Below the pieces are notes generated by a model, which ran no database searches, was not told where the DNA came from, and saw nothing but the letters and a program-made list of their open reading frames with translations. Shown in pieces: positions 47,145 through 56,133 of a stretch of 64,000 nt of DNA. This DNA comes from Bacteroidota bacterium (GTDB lineage Bacteria; Bacteroidota; Bacteroidia; Bacteroidales; FEN-979). The position numbers and the translations under genes are program-made. The DNA is taken from NCBI GenBank assembly GCA_026391355.1, contig JAPLDH010000048.1:1-64000 (forward strand). The letters are read 5' to 3'. How positions within the stretch are numbered: position 1 is the first letter of the stretch; the number at the start of each line of letters is the position of its first letter.

Positions 47145-50100
47145 ATGTCCGACTCCAGTCTCCCGAAAAAAATACTTGTGCTTGGTTCCGGTGCCCTGAA
47201 AATAGGGGAAGCCGGGGAATTCGATTACAGCGGATCCCAGACCCTGAAAGTATTAAAGGAAGAAGGGATCGAAAGCATCCTGATCAACCCGAACATTGCA
47301 ACTGTGCAAACCTCGGAAGGAATTGCAGACAAGGTCTATTTTCTGCCGGTGACCCCGTTTTTCGTTGAGAAGGTGATCGAAAAGGAACGGCCTGACGGTG
47401 TATTGCTCTCTTTTGGCGGACAAACCGCCCTGAATTGCGGCATTGAACTGGACGAAACAGGGGTTTTCAGGAAATATGGGGTCACAGTTCTGGGTACTCC
47501 TGTTGAAGCCATCCGGATGACCGAAGACCGGCAGCTTTTTGCCGAAATGCTCCGTTCTTTAGATATTAGCACCCCAGCCAGTGTTGCAGCCCGTAATGCA
47601 GAAGAAGTGCTGGAGGCAGCCGGAAAGCTTGGTTTCCCTCTGATCCTGCGGGCCGCTTTCACACTGGGGGGCCAGGGTTCCGGATTCTGTTATGATCAGG
47701 AAGACCTGGAGAAGCAAAGTAACCAGGCATTTGCCTATTCACAGCAGATCCTGGTCGAAGAATCTCTGAAAGGATGGAAAGAGGTTGAGTATGAAGTAGT
47801 TCGCGACAGGTACGACAATTGCATCACCGTCTGCAATATGGAAAATTTTGATCCCCTGGGTATTCATACCGGGGAAAGTATTGTCGTTGCTCCTTCCCAG
47901 ACCCTTTCAAATGATGAATACCACAACCTGCGCCGGTTAGCGATAAGTATCGTTAAAAAAGTCGGGATCATCGGCGAATGCAATGTTCAGTTTGCACTTG
48001 ATCCAAAATCAAGCGAATACCGGGTTATTGAGGTCAACGCCCGGCTTTCCCGGTCATCTGCCCTGGCTTCCAAAGCGACCGGGTATCCCCTTGCATATAT
48101 TGCAACAAAACTGGCTTTGGGTTATGGATTATTTGAACTGAAGAACAGCGTGACAAAAACCACAACAGCATTCTTCGAACCGGCGCTTGATTATATTGTG
48201 GTCAAGATCCCCAGGTGGGACCTGAACAAATTCATCGGCGTTTCAAAAGAGATTGGGTCGAGTATGAAGTCGGTCGGCGAAGTGATGGCCATCGGTAGAA
48301 CATTTGAGGAGGCCATCCAGAAAGGACTCAGGATGGTCGGTCAAGGAATGCATGGTTTTGTAGGAAATTCAGGGATCTCCTTTGATAATATCGAAGAAGC
48401 GCTCTCCCACCCTACCGATATGCGGATTTACAGTATAGCAAGCGCCATGGAAGCCGGCATTGATACGGAAACAATTCATCGTCTGACAAGGATTGATTAT
48501 TGGTTTCTTATACGTTTGAAATCGATACATGATACCATGACCCGGTTGCTGGAACTGAATTCGCTTGAACAACTTACAGAAAAACTATTCAGAGAGGCCA
48601 AACAAAAGGGATTTTCCGATTTCCAGGTTGCACGCTTTATTCTCAAAGAAGATAAAGGGATGCATGATAAGGTTCTTGAGGTCAGAAAACTTCGTAAACA
48701 ATTGAACATCCTGCCCGTGATCAAGCAAATTGATACCCTGGCTGCTGAATTCCCTGCACAGACAAACTATCTGTATCTCACCTATAACGGATTATTTAAT
48801 GACATAACCCCTTCCTCAGATAAGGTGCCGGTGATTGTCCTTGGATCCGGCGCTTATCGTATCGGCAGCTCAGTTGAGTTTGACTGGTGCTCGGTGAATG
48901 CCCTCAATACCGTGAGGAACGAAGGCATGTCGGGGATCATGATCAACTATAACCCGGAAACAGTTTCTACTGATTATGACATTTGTGACCGGCTCTATTT
49001 CGACGAACTAACCTTCGAACGGGTGATGGATATCATCGACTTCGAACATCCCGGAGGAGTGATTGTTTCCACGGGAGGACAAATCGCAAATAATCTTGCC
49101 ATGCGGTTATACGGAGAGGGAGTCAACATTTTGGGAACATCACCTGTCAATGTTGATCAGTCGGAAAACAGGCATAAGTTCTCCTCCCTTCTCGACCGGT
49201 TGGGTATTGATCAGCCACGCTGGCAGGAACTGACCTCCCTGGAAGAGATTCACGGATTTGTAAATGAGATCGGCTTTCCTGTCCTGATCCGCCCTTCCTA
49301 TGTCCTGTCGGGTGCGGCCATGAATGTGGTATCAAATGTCGAAGAACTCGATCACTTTTTACTTTTGGCATCCAAGGTTTCCAAAGATTTTCCTGTGGTT
49401 GTTTCTGAATTCATCCAGAATGCCAAAGAGATAGAAATTGATGCTGTAGCTGATAAAGGAGAGATCATTGCATATGCGATCTCAGAACATATCGAGTTTG
49501 CCGGTGTACATTCGGGGGATGCTACAATTGTTTTCCCTGCCCAAAAGATCTATTTTGAAACCTTCCGGAGGATAAAACGGATATCACGGGATATTGCGCA
49601 GGCACTCTCCATCTCCGGGCCTTTTAATATGCAGTTCCTTGCCAAGGATAATGACATCAAGGTGATCGAATGTAACCTCCGGGCATCCCGCAGTTTTCCT
49701 TTTGTGTCAAAGGTTGTCAGGATCAATTTCATTGAACTGGCTACGAAGATCATGCTGGGTGTGCCGGTTGAGAAACCGCACAAATCATTCTTCGATCTTG
49801 ATTATATCGGGATCAAGGCTTCCCAGTTCTCTTTTTCACGTCTCCTGAAAGCTGATCCTGTTCTCGGTGTGGATATGGCCTCCACCGGAGAAGTTGGCTG
49901 TATCGGTGAGAACTACTACGAAACATTACTGAAAGCTATGCTATCCGTGGGTTACCACATTCCCTCGAAGAATATCCTTTTATCGACCGGGGATTCACGT
50001 TCCAAAATAGAATTGCTTGAACCCGCCCGGTTATTGGTGAGCAAGGGGTTTACGCTATATGCTACTCCCGGTTCTGCAAACTACCTTAAAGATAACGGGA

Positions 50101-50366
50101 TTGATGCGACAGTTCTGCATTGGCCGGATGAGGAGATCAAACCCAACACCAAGGATTACATCCGTGAAAGGAAACTCGATCTTGTGATCAATATTCCCAA
50201 GAACCTGACCCGGATGGAACTGGCAAATGATTATACCATCCGCAGAAATGCCGTGGATTACAACATTCCCCTCATCACGAATGCCCGCCTGGCAAGTGCG
50301 TTCATCTATGCGTTTTGTTCTATCGGGATGGATGATCTCAGTATTAAAAGTTGGCAGGAATATTAA
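47145..50366 (+). CDS. carB: Carbamoyl-phosphate synthase large subunit
   Basis: The 1073-aa protein has the duplicated ATP-grasp layout of CarB. The first half starts KILVLGSGALKIGEAGEFDYSG, the second VPVIVLGSGAYRIGSSVEFDW near residue 564. An MGS-like regulatory domain forms the last 140 residues. It makes carbamoyl phosphate from bicarbonate, two ATP and ammonia from CarA. Length and motif spacing are normal. A GTCACTTT-type repeat lies between it and the aldehyde dehydrogenase gene. Confidence 0.96.
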   Translation: MSDSSLPKKILVLGSGALKIGEAGEFDYSGSQTLKVLKEEGIESILINPNIATVQTSEGIADKVYFLPVTPFFVEKVIEKERPDGVLLSFGGQTALNCGIELDETGVFRKYGVTVLGTPVEAIRMTEDRQLFAEMLRSLDISTPASVAARNAEEVLEAAGKLGFPLILRAAFTLGGQGSGFCYDQEDLEKQSNQAFAYSQQILVEESLKGWKEVEYEVVRDRYDNCITVCNMENFDPLGIHTGESIVVAPSQTLSNDEYHNLRRLAISIVKKVGIIGECNVQFALDPKSSEYRVIEVNARLSRSSALASKATGYPLAYIATKLALGYGLFELKNSVTKTTTAFFEPALDYIVVKIPRWDLNKFIGVSKEIGSSMKSVGEVMAIGRTFEEAIQKGLRMVGQGMHGFVGNSGISFDNIEEALSHPTDMRIYSIASAMEAGIDTETIHRLTRIDYWFLIRLKSIHDTMTRLLELNSLEQLTEKLFREAKQKGFSDFQVARFILKEDKGMHDKVLEVRKLRKQLNILPVIKQIDTLAAEFPAQTNYLYLTYNGLFNDITPSSDKVPVIVLGSGAYRIGSSVEFDWCSVNALNTVRNEGMSGIMINYNPETVSTDYDICDRLYFDELTFERVMDIIDFEHPGGVIVSTGGQIANNLAMRLYGEGVNILGTSPVNVDQSENRHKFSSLLDRLGIDQPRWQELTSLEEIHGFVNEIGFPVLIRPSYVLSGAAMNVVSNVEELDHFLLLASKVSKDFPVVVSEFIQNAKEIEIDAVADKGEIIAYAISEHIEFAGVHSGDATIVFPAQKIYFETFRRIKRISRDIAQALSISGPFNMQFLAKDNDIKVIECNLRASRSFPFVSKVVRINFIELATKIMLGVPVEKPHKSFFDLDYIGIKASQFSFSRLLKADPVLGVDMASTGEVGCIGENYYETLLKAMLSVGYHIPSKNILLSTGDSRSKIELLEPARLLVSKGFTLYATPGSANYLKDNGIDATVLHWPDEEIKPNTKDYIRERKLDLVINIPKNLTRMELANDYTIRRNAVDYNIPLITNARLASAFIYAFCSIGMDDLSIKSWQEY

Positions 50367-50371
50367 TTTGA

Positions 50372-50414
50372 AGATTATCTTTGTCACTCTGTCACTTTGT
50401 CACCTTGTCACTAT
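50372..50414 (+). repeat. TGTCACT-type heptamer/octamer array
   Basis: About four units of TGTCACTT/TGTCACCT/TGTCACTA sit between carB and the aldehyde dehydrogenase start. They encode a spurious N-terminal extension if the first upstream start is used. Confidence 0.75.
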
Positions 50415-50420
50415 AATGAA

Positions 50421-51779
50421 ATGAAAAGTATAAATCCATCCAATAACCAATTGATCCGGGAATACCCGGAACATTCCCACGCAGAAGTGGAGAAGATAAT
50501 TGATGATGTCCATTCTGCATGGCTCAAATGGAGGTCAACCACTTTTGATTTCCGGGCACAACTCTTCAGAAAGGCGGCACAGTTGCTTCGTGAAAGAAAA
50601 GAGACCTATGCCCGGATGATGTCCCAGGAAATGGGAAAGATCATCAGGGAATCCTATGCAGAGATTGAGAAATGCGCTAATGGATGCGATTATTATGCTG
50701 ATAATGCAGCGAAGTTGTTGCAGGACCAGGTCATTGAATCGGATGCATCCCGGAGTCTGGTGGTTTTTCAACCGTTAGGGGTCATTCTTGCGGTGATGCC
50801 CTGGAATTTTCCGTTCTGGCAGGTTTTCCGGTTCGCAACAACAGCTCTTATGGCAGGGAATGCGGCAGTTTTGAAACATGCTTCAAATGTTCCGGGCTGT
50901 GCCCTGGCCATTGAGGAGGTTTTCAGGGACGCCGGTTTCCCGGTTAATGTTTTCCGGACACTGATGATCCCCTCCGACATGGTTGCACCGGTGGTTGTCA
51001 ATCCCAAAATTGCTGCTGCTACGCTCACCGGCAGTGAGTTTGCAGGCAGCCAGGTGGCATCTTTGGCAGGAAAACTGATCAAAAAGACCGTACTGGAACT
51101 CGGCGGTTCTGATGCTTTTATTATCCTGGATAATGCTGATATGGAAAAAACGGTCAAAGCTGCTGTTGCCGGCCGCATGGTCAACCAGGGACAGAGCTGT
51201 ATTGCTTCCAAGCGGTTCATCGTTACCGAAAGCCGTGTGGCAGAATTTGAGGAACAAGTCCTCAAAGCAATGGAAAAGCTGAGGATCGGAGATCCTTTGG
51301 ATAGCCAGACCGATGTCGGTCCGCTCGCCCGCCAGGACCTGGTGAACGATATTCACCAACAGGTAGAGAAATCGGTCAGCATGGGTGCAACGCTTCTCCT
51401 TGGTGGCAAACCAGCTGACAGGCCCGGATTCTATTATCTTCCCACCATCCTTTCCAATGTAAAAAAAGGTATGCCGGTTTATGAGCAGGAGACCTTTGGT
51501 CCCGTATTGTCCATCATCAAAGTTAAAAATGTGGATGAAGCCATCGCCGTTGCCAATGATTCGGAATTCGGTCTTGGTGGGTGTGTCTGGACAACTGACC
51601 TGCAACAGGGTGAAATGGTGGCACGGAGCGTAAACACCGGCGCCATGTTCGTGAACGGGCTTACAAAGTCCGATCCCAGACTACCGTTTGGCGGAGTTAA
51701 AAAATCCGGCTATGGCCGCGAGCTGGCAGATTACGGTATAAAGGAGTTTGTAAATATTAAGACTATCTGGATTGCCTGA
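50421..51779 (+). CDS. NAD(P)-dependent aldehyde dehydrogenase (succinate-semialdehyde dehydrogenase-like)
   Basis: From the ATG at 50,421 the enzyme is 452 aa. The repeat-derived upstream residues were left out. It has the ALDH nucleophile in NQGQSCIASKR, the general base in LELGGSDAF, the NAD-site MPWNFPFWQV and the C-terminal LPFGGVKKSGYGREL. The shorter length and these motifs agree best with the Sad/YneI class of succinate-semialdehyde dehydrogenases, though the substrate is unproven. It may be transcribed with carAB or separately. Confidence 0.82.
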   Translation: MKSINPSNNQLIREYPEHSHAEVEKIIDDVHSAWLKWRSTTFDFRAQLFRKAAQLLRERKETYARMMSQEMGKIIRESYAEIEKCANGCDYYADNAAKLLQDQVIESDASRSLVVFQPLGVILAVMPWNFPFWQVFRFATTALMAGNAAVLKHASNVPGCALAIEEVFRDAGFPVNVFRTLMIPSDMVAPVVVNPKIAAATLTGSEFAGSQVASLAGKLIKKTVLELGGSDAFIILDNADMEKTVKAAVAGRMVNQGQSCIASKRFIVTESRVAEFEEQVLKAMEKLRIGDPLDSQTDVGPLARQDLVNDIHQQVEKSVSMGATLLLGGKPADRPGFYYLPTILSNVKKGMPVYEQETFGPVLSIIKVKNVDEAIAVANDSEFGLGGCVWTTDLQQGEMVARSVNTGAMFVNGLTKSDPRLPFGGVKKSGYGRELADYGIKEFVNIKTIWIA

Positions 51780-52080
51780 CGGGAAAGAGTTTTCAGTTCC
51801 CAGTTCCCAGTTCCCAGTTCACAGTTTCCAGTTCCCTTTTGCCGACTCTCCCTAAATCCATACCTGACCGGCAGGCAGGCCTCCCCAAAACAAGGAGGGA
51901 CTAAATGTATATTGCCTACTGCCTAATGCCTGCCTTCCCCTCCCTAAATCCCTCCCCAAACCAGGGAGGGACTTAATGTATATTGCCTATTGCCTATTGC
52001 CTATTGCCTCCTTTCAAGATGTTATTCTGTTAAAATTTCTTGAACTTTTGCAGATTATCTATATCTTTGCCCCCTTAAAA
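51780..52080. repeat. Dispersed repeats upstream of tRNA-Met
   Basis: The segment holds CAGTTCC heptamers (about 51,793-51,837), two copies of the TCCCTCCC/GGGAGGGA palindromic element (about 51,846-51,903 with a CAGGCAGG insert, and 51,945-51,977), and ATTGCCT heptamers (about 51,905-51,930 and 51,977-52,012). No gene is seen. Confidence 0.8.
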
Positions 52081-52082
52081 AC

Positions 52083-52156
52083 GGCGTGGTAGCTCAGATG
52101 GTTAGAGCGTCGGATTCATAACCCGGAGGTCTCGAGTTCAATTCTCGATCACGCTA
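52083..52156 (+). tRNA. tRNA-Met (CAT anticodon)
   Basis: A 74-nt cloverleaf can be drawn: acceptor GGCGTGG/TCACGCT with two G-U pairs, D-stem GCTC/GAGC, anticodon CAT at 52,117-52,119, T-stem TCGAG/CTCGA and discriminator A. The 31-39 pair is A-C, a mismatch. CCA is not encoded. The lack of the initiator C1-A72 mismatch favours elongator tRNA-Met over initiator; tRNA-Ile2 (lysidine-modified CAT) cannot be fully excluded by eye. Confidence 0.88.
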
Positions 52157-52392
52157 CTCAGAAGTTTCCAGCTCCCAGTCGGCAGTTTGCAGTTTGCACT
52201 TTGCAGTTCCCGGTTTGTTTATTGGTAATTGGTCATTAGGTAATTAGGTCATTAAGGGAAAACTTTTCACTGTACTTTAATTATGCTCTGCAAAGGTTAC
52301 GTGGTTCTGTGGTTCAGTAGTCCCTCTGTCCCACTGTGCCTCTGTGCCTCTGTGCCTATTTTTCTTACATTTGTCCTCTGCCGAACCGTGAA
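52157..52392. repeat. Repeats between tRNA-Met and the ABC transporter
   Basis: Short CAGTTTG, GGTCATTA and TCTGTGCC octamer arrays fill most of the gap (about 52,165-52,255 and 52,317-52,358). An upstream start for the ABC gene would read through the octamers and is not credible. Confidence 0.75.
52366..52373 (+). promoter_or_regulatory. Putative -7 box (TACATTTG) of the ABC transporter operon
   Basis: TACATTTG fits the -7 consensus and is 19 nt before the preferred ATG. No TTG box at 19-23 nt was found because the octamer array occupies that place. Confidence 0.4.
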
Positions 52393-53274
52393 ATGAACAT
52401 CATCGAGATCCATAAACTGTCCAAGTATTACCACCGTTCAAGAGGAATTGAGGATATCACCCTGAACGTTCCGCAAGGTAGTATCTTTGGGTTCATTGGT
52501 CCCAACGGCGCCGGGAAATCAACCACCATACGTATCTTGCTAAACCTGATTTTTCCAACCTCCGGAAGCGCTAAGATCTTTGGAATGGATGTGGTGAAGG
52601 ACTCAAAGAAGATCCGCAGCCGGATCGGCTATATTCCTTCCGATGCCAATATGTATGACCGGATGACGGTTGATGAATTCCTGAAATTCGGAGCTGCTTT
52701 CTATGGTGTGGGAAACAACAACCCAAGGATGCAATATTTGCTGGAACTTTTTGACCTCGATCCCATGCGAAAAATTCATGAACTATCCATGGGCAACAAA
52801 AAGAAGGTCTCCATCATCCAGGCATTGGTTCACCGTCCCGAATTGCTGATCCTCGATGAGCCCACATCAGGTCTTGATCCCCTGATACAGTCGCGGTTCT
52901 TTGCTCTGCTGCTTGAGGAGAATCTGAACGGCACCACCATCTTTTTTTCTTCCCATGTTCTGAGCGAAGTGCAGACATTATGCAAAACGGTGGCAATCAT
53001 CAAGGATGGAAAGATCATCAATGTTGAAAATATTGCTTCCATGCGGGACAAGCAACTTAAAAAAGTCAGGATTGTATCCGATAAAGAAATCACTATTCAG
53101 GATCTTGGGATCGATGGCATCGGTCCGGTAGAATCCGGTATGGGAAAAACCCTCCTGTTTTTCTTTTCAGGTGATATCAATGCACTGATCGGATCGCTCA
53201 CCAGCCAACAGATCGAAAACCTCTCTATCGAAGAACCCCCGCTGGAAGAGATATTTCTTCATTACTACAAATAA
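52393..53274 (+). CDS. ABC transporter ATP-binding protein
   Basis: From the ATG at 52,393 the protein is 293 aa. It has Walker A GPNGAGKST, the signature LSMGNKKKV, Walker B LLILDEPTSGLDP and a switch His in SSHVLSE. This is the DrrA/NatA-like subgroup used by ABC-2 exporters. It energises the permease encoded 10 nt downstream. The transported substrate cannot be told from sequence. Confidence 0.93.
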   Translation: MNIIEIHKLSKYYHRSRGIEDITLNVPQGSIFGFIGPNGAGKSTTIRILLNLIFPTSGSAKIFGMDVVKDSKKIRSRIGYIPSDANMYDRMTVDEFLKFGAAFYGVGNNNPRMQYLLELFDLDPMRKIHELSMGNKKKVSIIQALVHRPELLILDEPTSGLDPLIQSRFFALLLEENLNGTTIFFSSHVLSEVQTLCKTVAIIKDGKIINVENIASMRDKQLKKVRIVSDKEITIQDLGIDGIGPVESGMGKTLLFFFSGDINALIGSLTSQQIENLSIEEPPLEEIFLHYYK

Positions 53275-53284
53275 AGCCGCTGGA

Positions 53285-54094
53285 ATGAACAGGATACTTT
53301 TCTTTATGGAAATGCGCAGGAATGCCCGAAGCCTCCTCCTCTGGTCACTGGTCATCAGCGCCCTGGTCTTCTTTACCATGTCGTTTTTCCATACTGTAAT
53401 GCAATATCAGCAGCAGATTGCCGGGATGGTGCAATTGATTCCTGCGGTTGCGATGAAAATGAGGGGATTTTCAAACATCAATGATATATTTTCCGTTATG
53501 GGTTTTTATGCCGCCAATAACATCATTTACATGATGCTCGTCGGCAGTATTTTCGCAATCGTTCTTTCATCGAATATCCTGTTGAAAGAGGAATTCGGGA
53601 AAACTGCCGAATACCTGATGTCAAGACCTATTTCCCGCAATGAGATCTTCTTAACCAAACTGACTCTCGCGTTTCTGAACATATTTATTTTAAATCTTAT
53701 AGTTACCCTGGTTGGTTTTGTTGCCATCCGGGTTTACAAGGAGGGTTCGTTTAATATCGATCCGTTCCTGGTGATTTCACTTTATACCCTGCTGCTTAAT
53801 CTCCTGTTTGGCGCATTGGGGTTCTTCATTTCTGTGGTGATGAAAAGAGCCCGGCCCGTGACTTTTTTTTGTGTAGGATTGGCGCTGGTACTCTATTTCC
53901 TTTACTCCATCTCTAAAATGACAGGTGTTGACGGAACCTTCGGATACCTGAGCCCCTTTAAATGGGTGAATGTCGAAGTACTTTCCCCTTCCTATACTTT
54001 TGAAATGTGGAGGATTGGTCTATTCGCAGGAATAGCAGGTTTGCTGATATCCGTTTCGAATTTCATTTACAGAAAAAAAGATATTCTTACGTGA
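53285..54094 (+). CDS. ABC-2 type transporter permease
   Basis: The 269-aa protein has six predicted membrane helices (about residues 18-38, 62-82, 110-140, 150-175, 185-205, 238-258). The FGKTAEYLMSRPISRNEIFLTK loop is the hallmark of ABC-2/NosY-type permeases. It follows the ATPase by 10 nt and forms a two-gene exporter. The next gene converges from the right. Confidence 0.88.
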   Translation: MNRILFFMEMRRNARSLLLWSLVISALVFFTMSFFHTVMQYQQQIAGMVQLIPAVAMKMRGFSNINDIFSVMGFYAANNIIYMMLVGSIFAIVLSSNILLKEEFGKTAEYLMSRPISRNEIFLTKLTLAFLNIFILNLIVTLVGFVAIRVYKEGSFNIDPFLVISLYTLLLNLLFGALGFFISVVMKRARPVTFFCVGLALVLYFLYSISKMTGVDGTFGYLSPFKWVNVEVLSPSYTFEMWRIGLFAGIAGLLISVSNFIYRKKDILT

Positions 54095-54155
54095 ATGACA
54101 AGAATGACGAATATACAAATTCTGAATGAAATTCATGAATGACGAATGGCGATTT
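54095..54155. repeat. Short gap with GAATGAC units
   Basis: The 61-nt gap between two convergent genes contains several GAATGAC/GAATGAA units, another heptamer-like array. No clear terminator hairpin was found. Confidence 0.5.
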
Positions 54156-56060
54156 TTATAAGGTCCTGGTTAGCATTACCTTCATATTGTCAGCCTTTGA
54201 TACGGAGAGGATAAATTCATAAAGCTCTTTATACGCTGAAGGGTTATAGCGTCCCTGTTTCATCAAGAGTTTCCGGGTGTAAGTTATTTCATTCCCATTG
54301 ACAGAAACGGAATAAGAATAACTTCCAAATTTCGATTCAATGGTTTTTCCTGCAGGAACAGACTCAAATTTATAATTTTGAGGAATTTGGTACATCAGGG
54401 TATCATAATCGACAGATGATCTGTTGATCACTATATCAGAATTCCTCGATTTCAACATTTTCTGAATTGGTTTTTGGGCGTTTGTCAGATTAAGCGGGAG
54501 TAACATATACCTGCCGGAAAATGAGGCATAATTTCTTGAAATTACCGATTCGCTTATTTTTGCGACCGGAATCATCGATCTGTTGTTATTAATTGAAAAA
54601 TCAGTTATTTGTGAAGATGGCAATGCTGATTTTTTATACAGCCATTTTTTTTGTTCATCATGGTTCAGCCACAGTAATTCAAAAACATCATCGTACTGCA
54701 ATCCTTGATAAATCGTTTTTAACGAACCGGTTGCTGTCGCCATTGAATCAATCATAAAATGTGAGGTGCATTTCCTGAGATTCTCATTTGACCCGTATTT
54801 TTTTGTATGTGCAAATCTGCCCCCCGATTCAGTTATCAAAAGTACATCCCTGTCGTCAGTAAAATCTCCGAGAAATCCAAAGGGTTGTTTCTGATCCGTA
54901 CATTCAAGCCAGATAGTATCCTTCTGATATGGAATACATAAAATAACATGGTCGAATTGTTGAAAATTAGGAAAATCTGGAAAAACAGATACAATATACC
55001 TTCCACTTGAAACCAGTGAAGAATATGATTTTACGCCAATTACTTTCAGAAGTGCACGCATATAATTACTCAGGGCTTTACAATCGCCATAACCGGTTTT
55101 GGAAACTGTCATGGCATCGAATGGCTGATATCCCCCGATTCCCATCTCCACAGCAACATACCTGGTATTTTCCTGCATGTATTTATATATGGTTTTTATT
55201 CGCTCAAGTGTATCTGGCAAGTCTTTTACAAGTGTTGTGACCTTTTGCTTGTCGGCGTCAGACAATTCGTCCCGGCCTTCGTACAGTTTATTTGCCCATA
55301 CACCATACTCTTCCCAGGTATTGGCAGTACCTGTGTAATTATTATAATTCAGAACAGCCGGCATTAAGTATATGCCCGGAGTGCGTTCTGAAATGCTGAC
55401 ATCAAATGGTTCATCCTCAATAGCTTTAAAATTGCTCAGGTACCAGGATTCAATCACCATTTCATTTCGGGTCCAGCGTGATTTCCGGGAGAGAGATACC
55501 TCTTTTCTATTTATTTTAACAGATGTGGGATATGTAACTGTAAGCCTTGAGTTTTCTATTGACATATTGTAATCATCAACAGGGTTCCAGTATCCATAGC
55601 TGACCATGTTGGATGAGCTAATCTCATAATCATATTCAACAGTAAAAGGATATTCAGCAAATTCAGGGTTAATAAATTTCACCCTGCAATCAGAGTACAA
55701 TTCAAAACTACTGAAAACCGGTGAATCTACTATTTCGGAATCTTTTACTTTTCTTATTTTTTTCCCCCGGGCATCATATAGTATTACCTGATCAATACTT
55801 ACATGTGAGTTTTTGTCGTAAGGAATAAATAACCGTGCTTTCCGGTCACCCTCTTTATCAAGAATCGTCAAAACCCTTTTAATTTTTTCGACCCCCTTAT
55901 TTATTGATTTTAGTTCAATATCTACCGTATAATCCCGGATAATGCAATGTGCATTCTCTTTTAAACTATCTGGTATTGACTCCGCAGAATAATTCTGTGC
56001 GTCTGTTTTTGAAAAAGACAGAACCAGAAGAATTGCAAGAACCAGTGTACTTTTACCCAT
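54156..56060 (-). CDS. Secreted DUF3857 / transglutaminase-like protein
   Basis: The 634-aa protein has a signal peptide (residues 1-21) and a DUF3857 beta domain (about 40-240). A transglutaminase-like core carries the Cys in GYGDCKALSNYMRALL, the His in FDHVI and an Asp in LECTDQ, so the Cys-His-Asp triad seems complete. A C-terminal beta domain follows. Such proteins are common in Bacteroidota, probably acting on or as part of cell-surface proteins; no substrate is known. It lies 73 nt downstream of a paralogue. Confidence 0.82.
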   Translation of the reverse strand: MGKSTLVLAILLVLSFSKTDAQNYSAESIPDSLKENAHCIIRDYTVDIELKSINKGVEKIKRVLTILDKEGDRKARLFIPYDKNSHVSIDQVILYDARGKKIRKVKDSEIVDSPVFSSFELYSDCRVKFINPEFAEYPFTVEYDYEISSSNMVSYGYWNPVDDYNMSIENSRLTVTYPTSVKINRKEVSLSRKSRWTRNEMVIESWYLSNFKAIEDEPFDVSISERTPGIYLMPAVLNYNNYTGTANTWEEYGVWANKLYEGRDELSDADKQKVTTLVKDLPDTLERIKTIYKYMQENTRYVAVEMGIGGYQPFDAMTVSKTGYGDCKALSNYMRALLKVIGVKSYSSLVSSGRYIVSVFPDFPNFQQFDHVILCIPYQKDTIWLECTDQKQPFGFLGDFTDDRDVLLITESGGRFAHTKKYGSNENLRKCTSHFMIDSMATATGSLKTIYQGLQYDDVFELLWLNHDEQKKWLYKKSALPSSQITDFSINNNRSMIPVAKISESVISRNYASFSGRYMLLPLNLTNAQKPIQKMLKSRNSDIVINRSSVDYDTLMYQIPQNYKFESVPAGKTIESKFGSYSYSVSVNGNEITYTRKLLMKQGRYNPSAYKELYEFILSVSKADNMKVMLTRTL

Positions 56061-56133
56061 AGCGGTTACCGTGAAGTTGATGGTAAATGATGATCCTGTA
56101 TTGGGATAAACATGTACCGGTAAATTATATGTA

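Noticed and set aside
50883-51605. 240-codon open frame on the minus strand
   Set aside because: It lies within the aldehyde dehydrogenase gene and has no family features.
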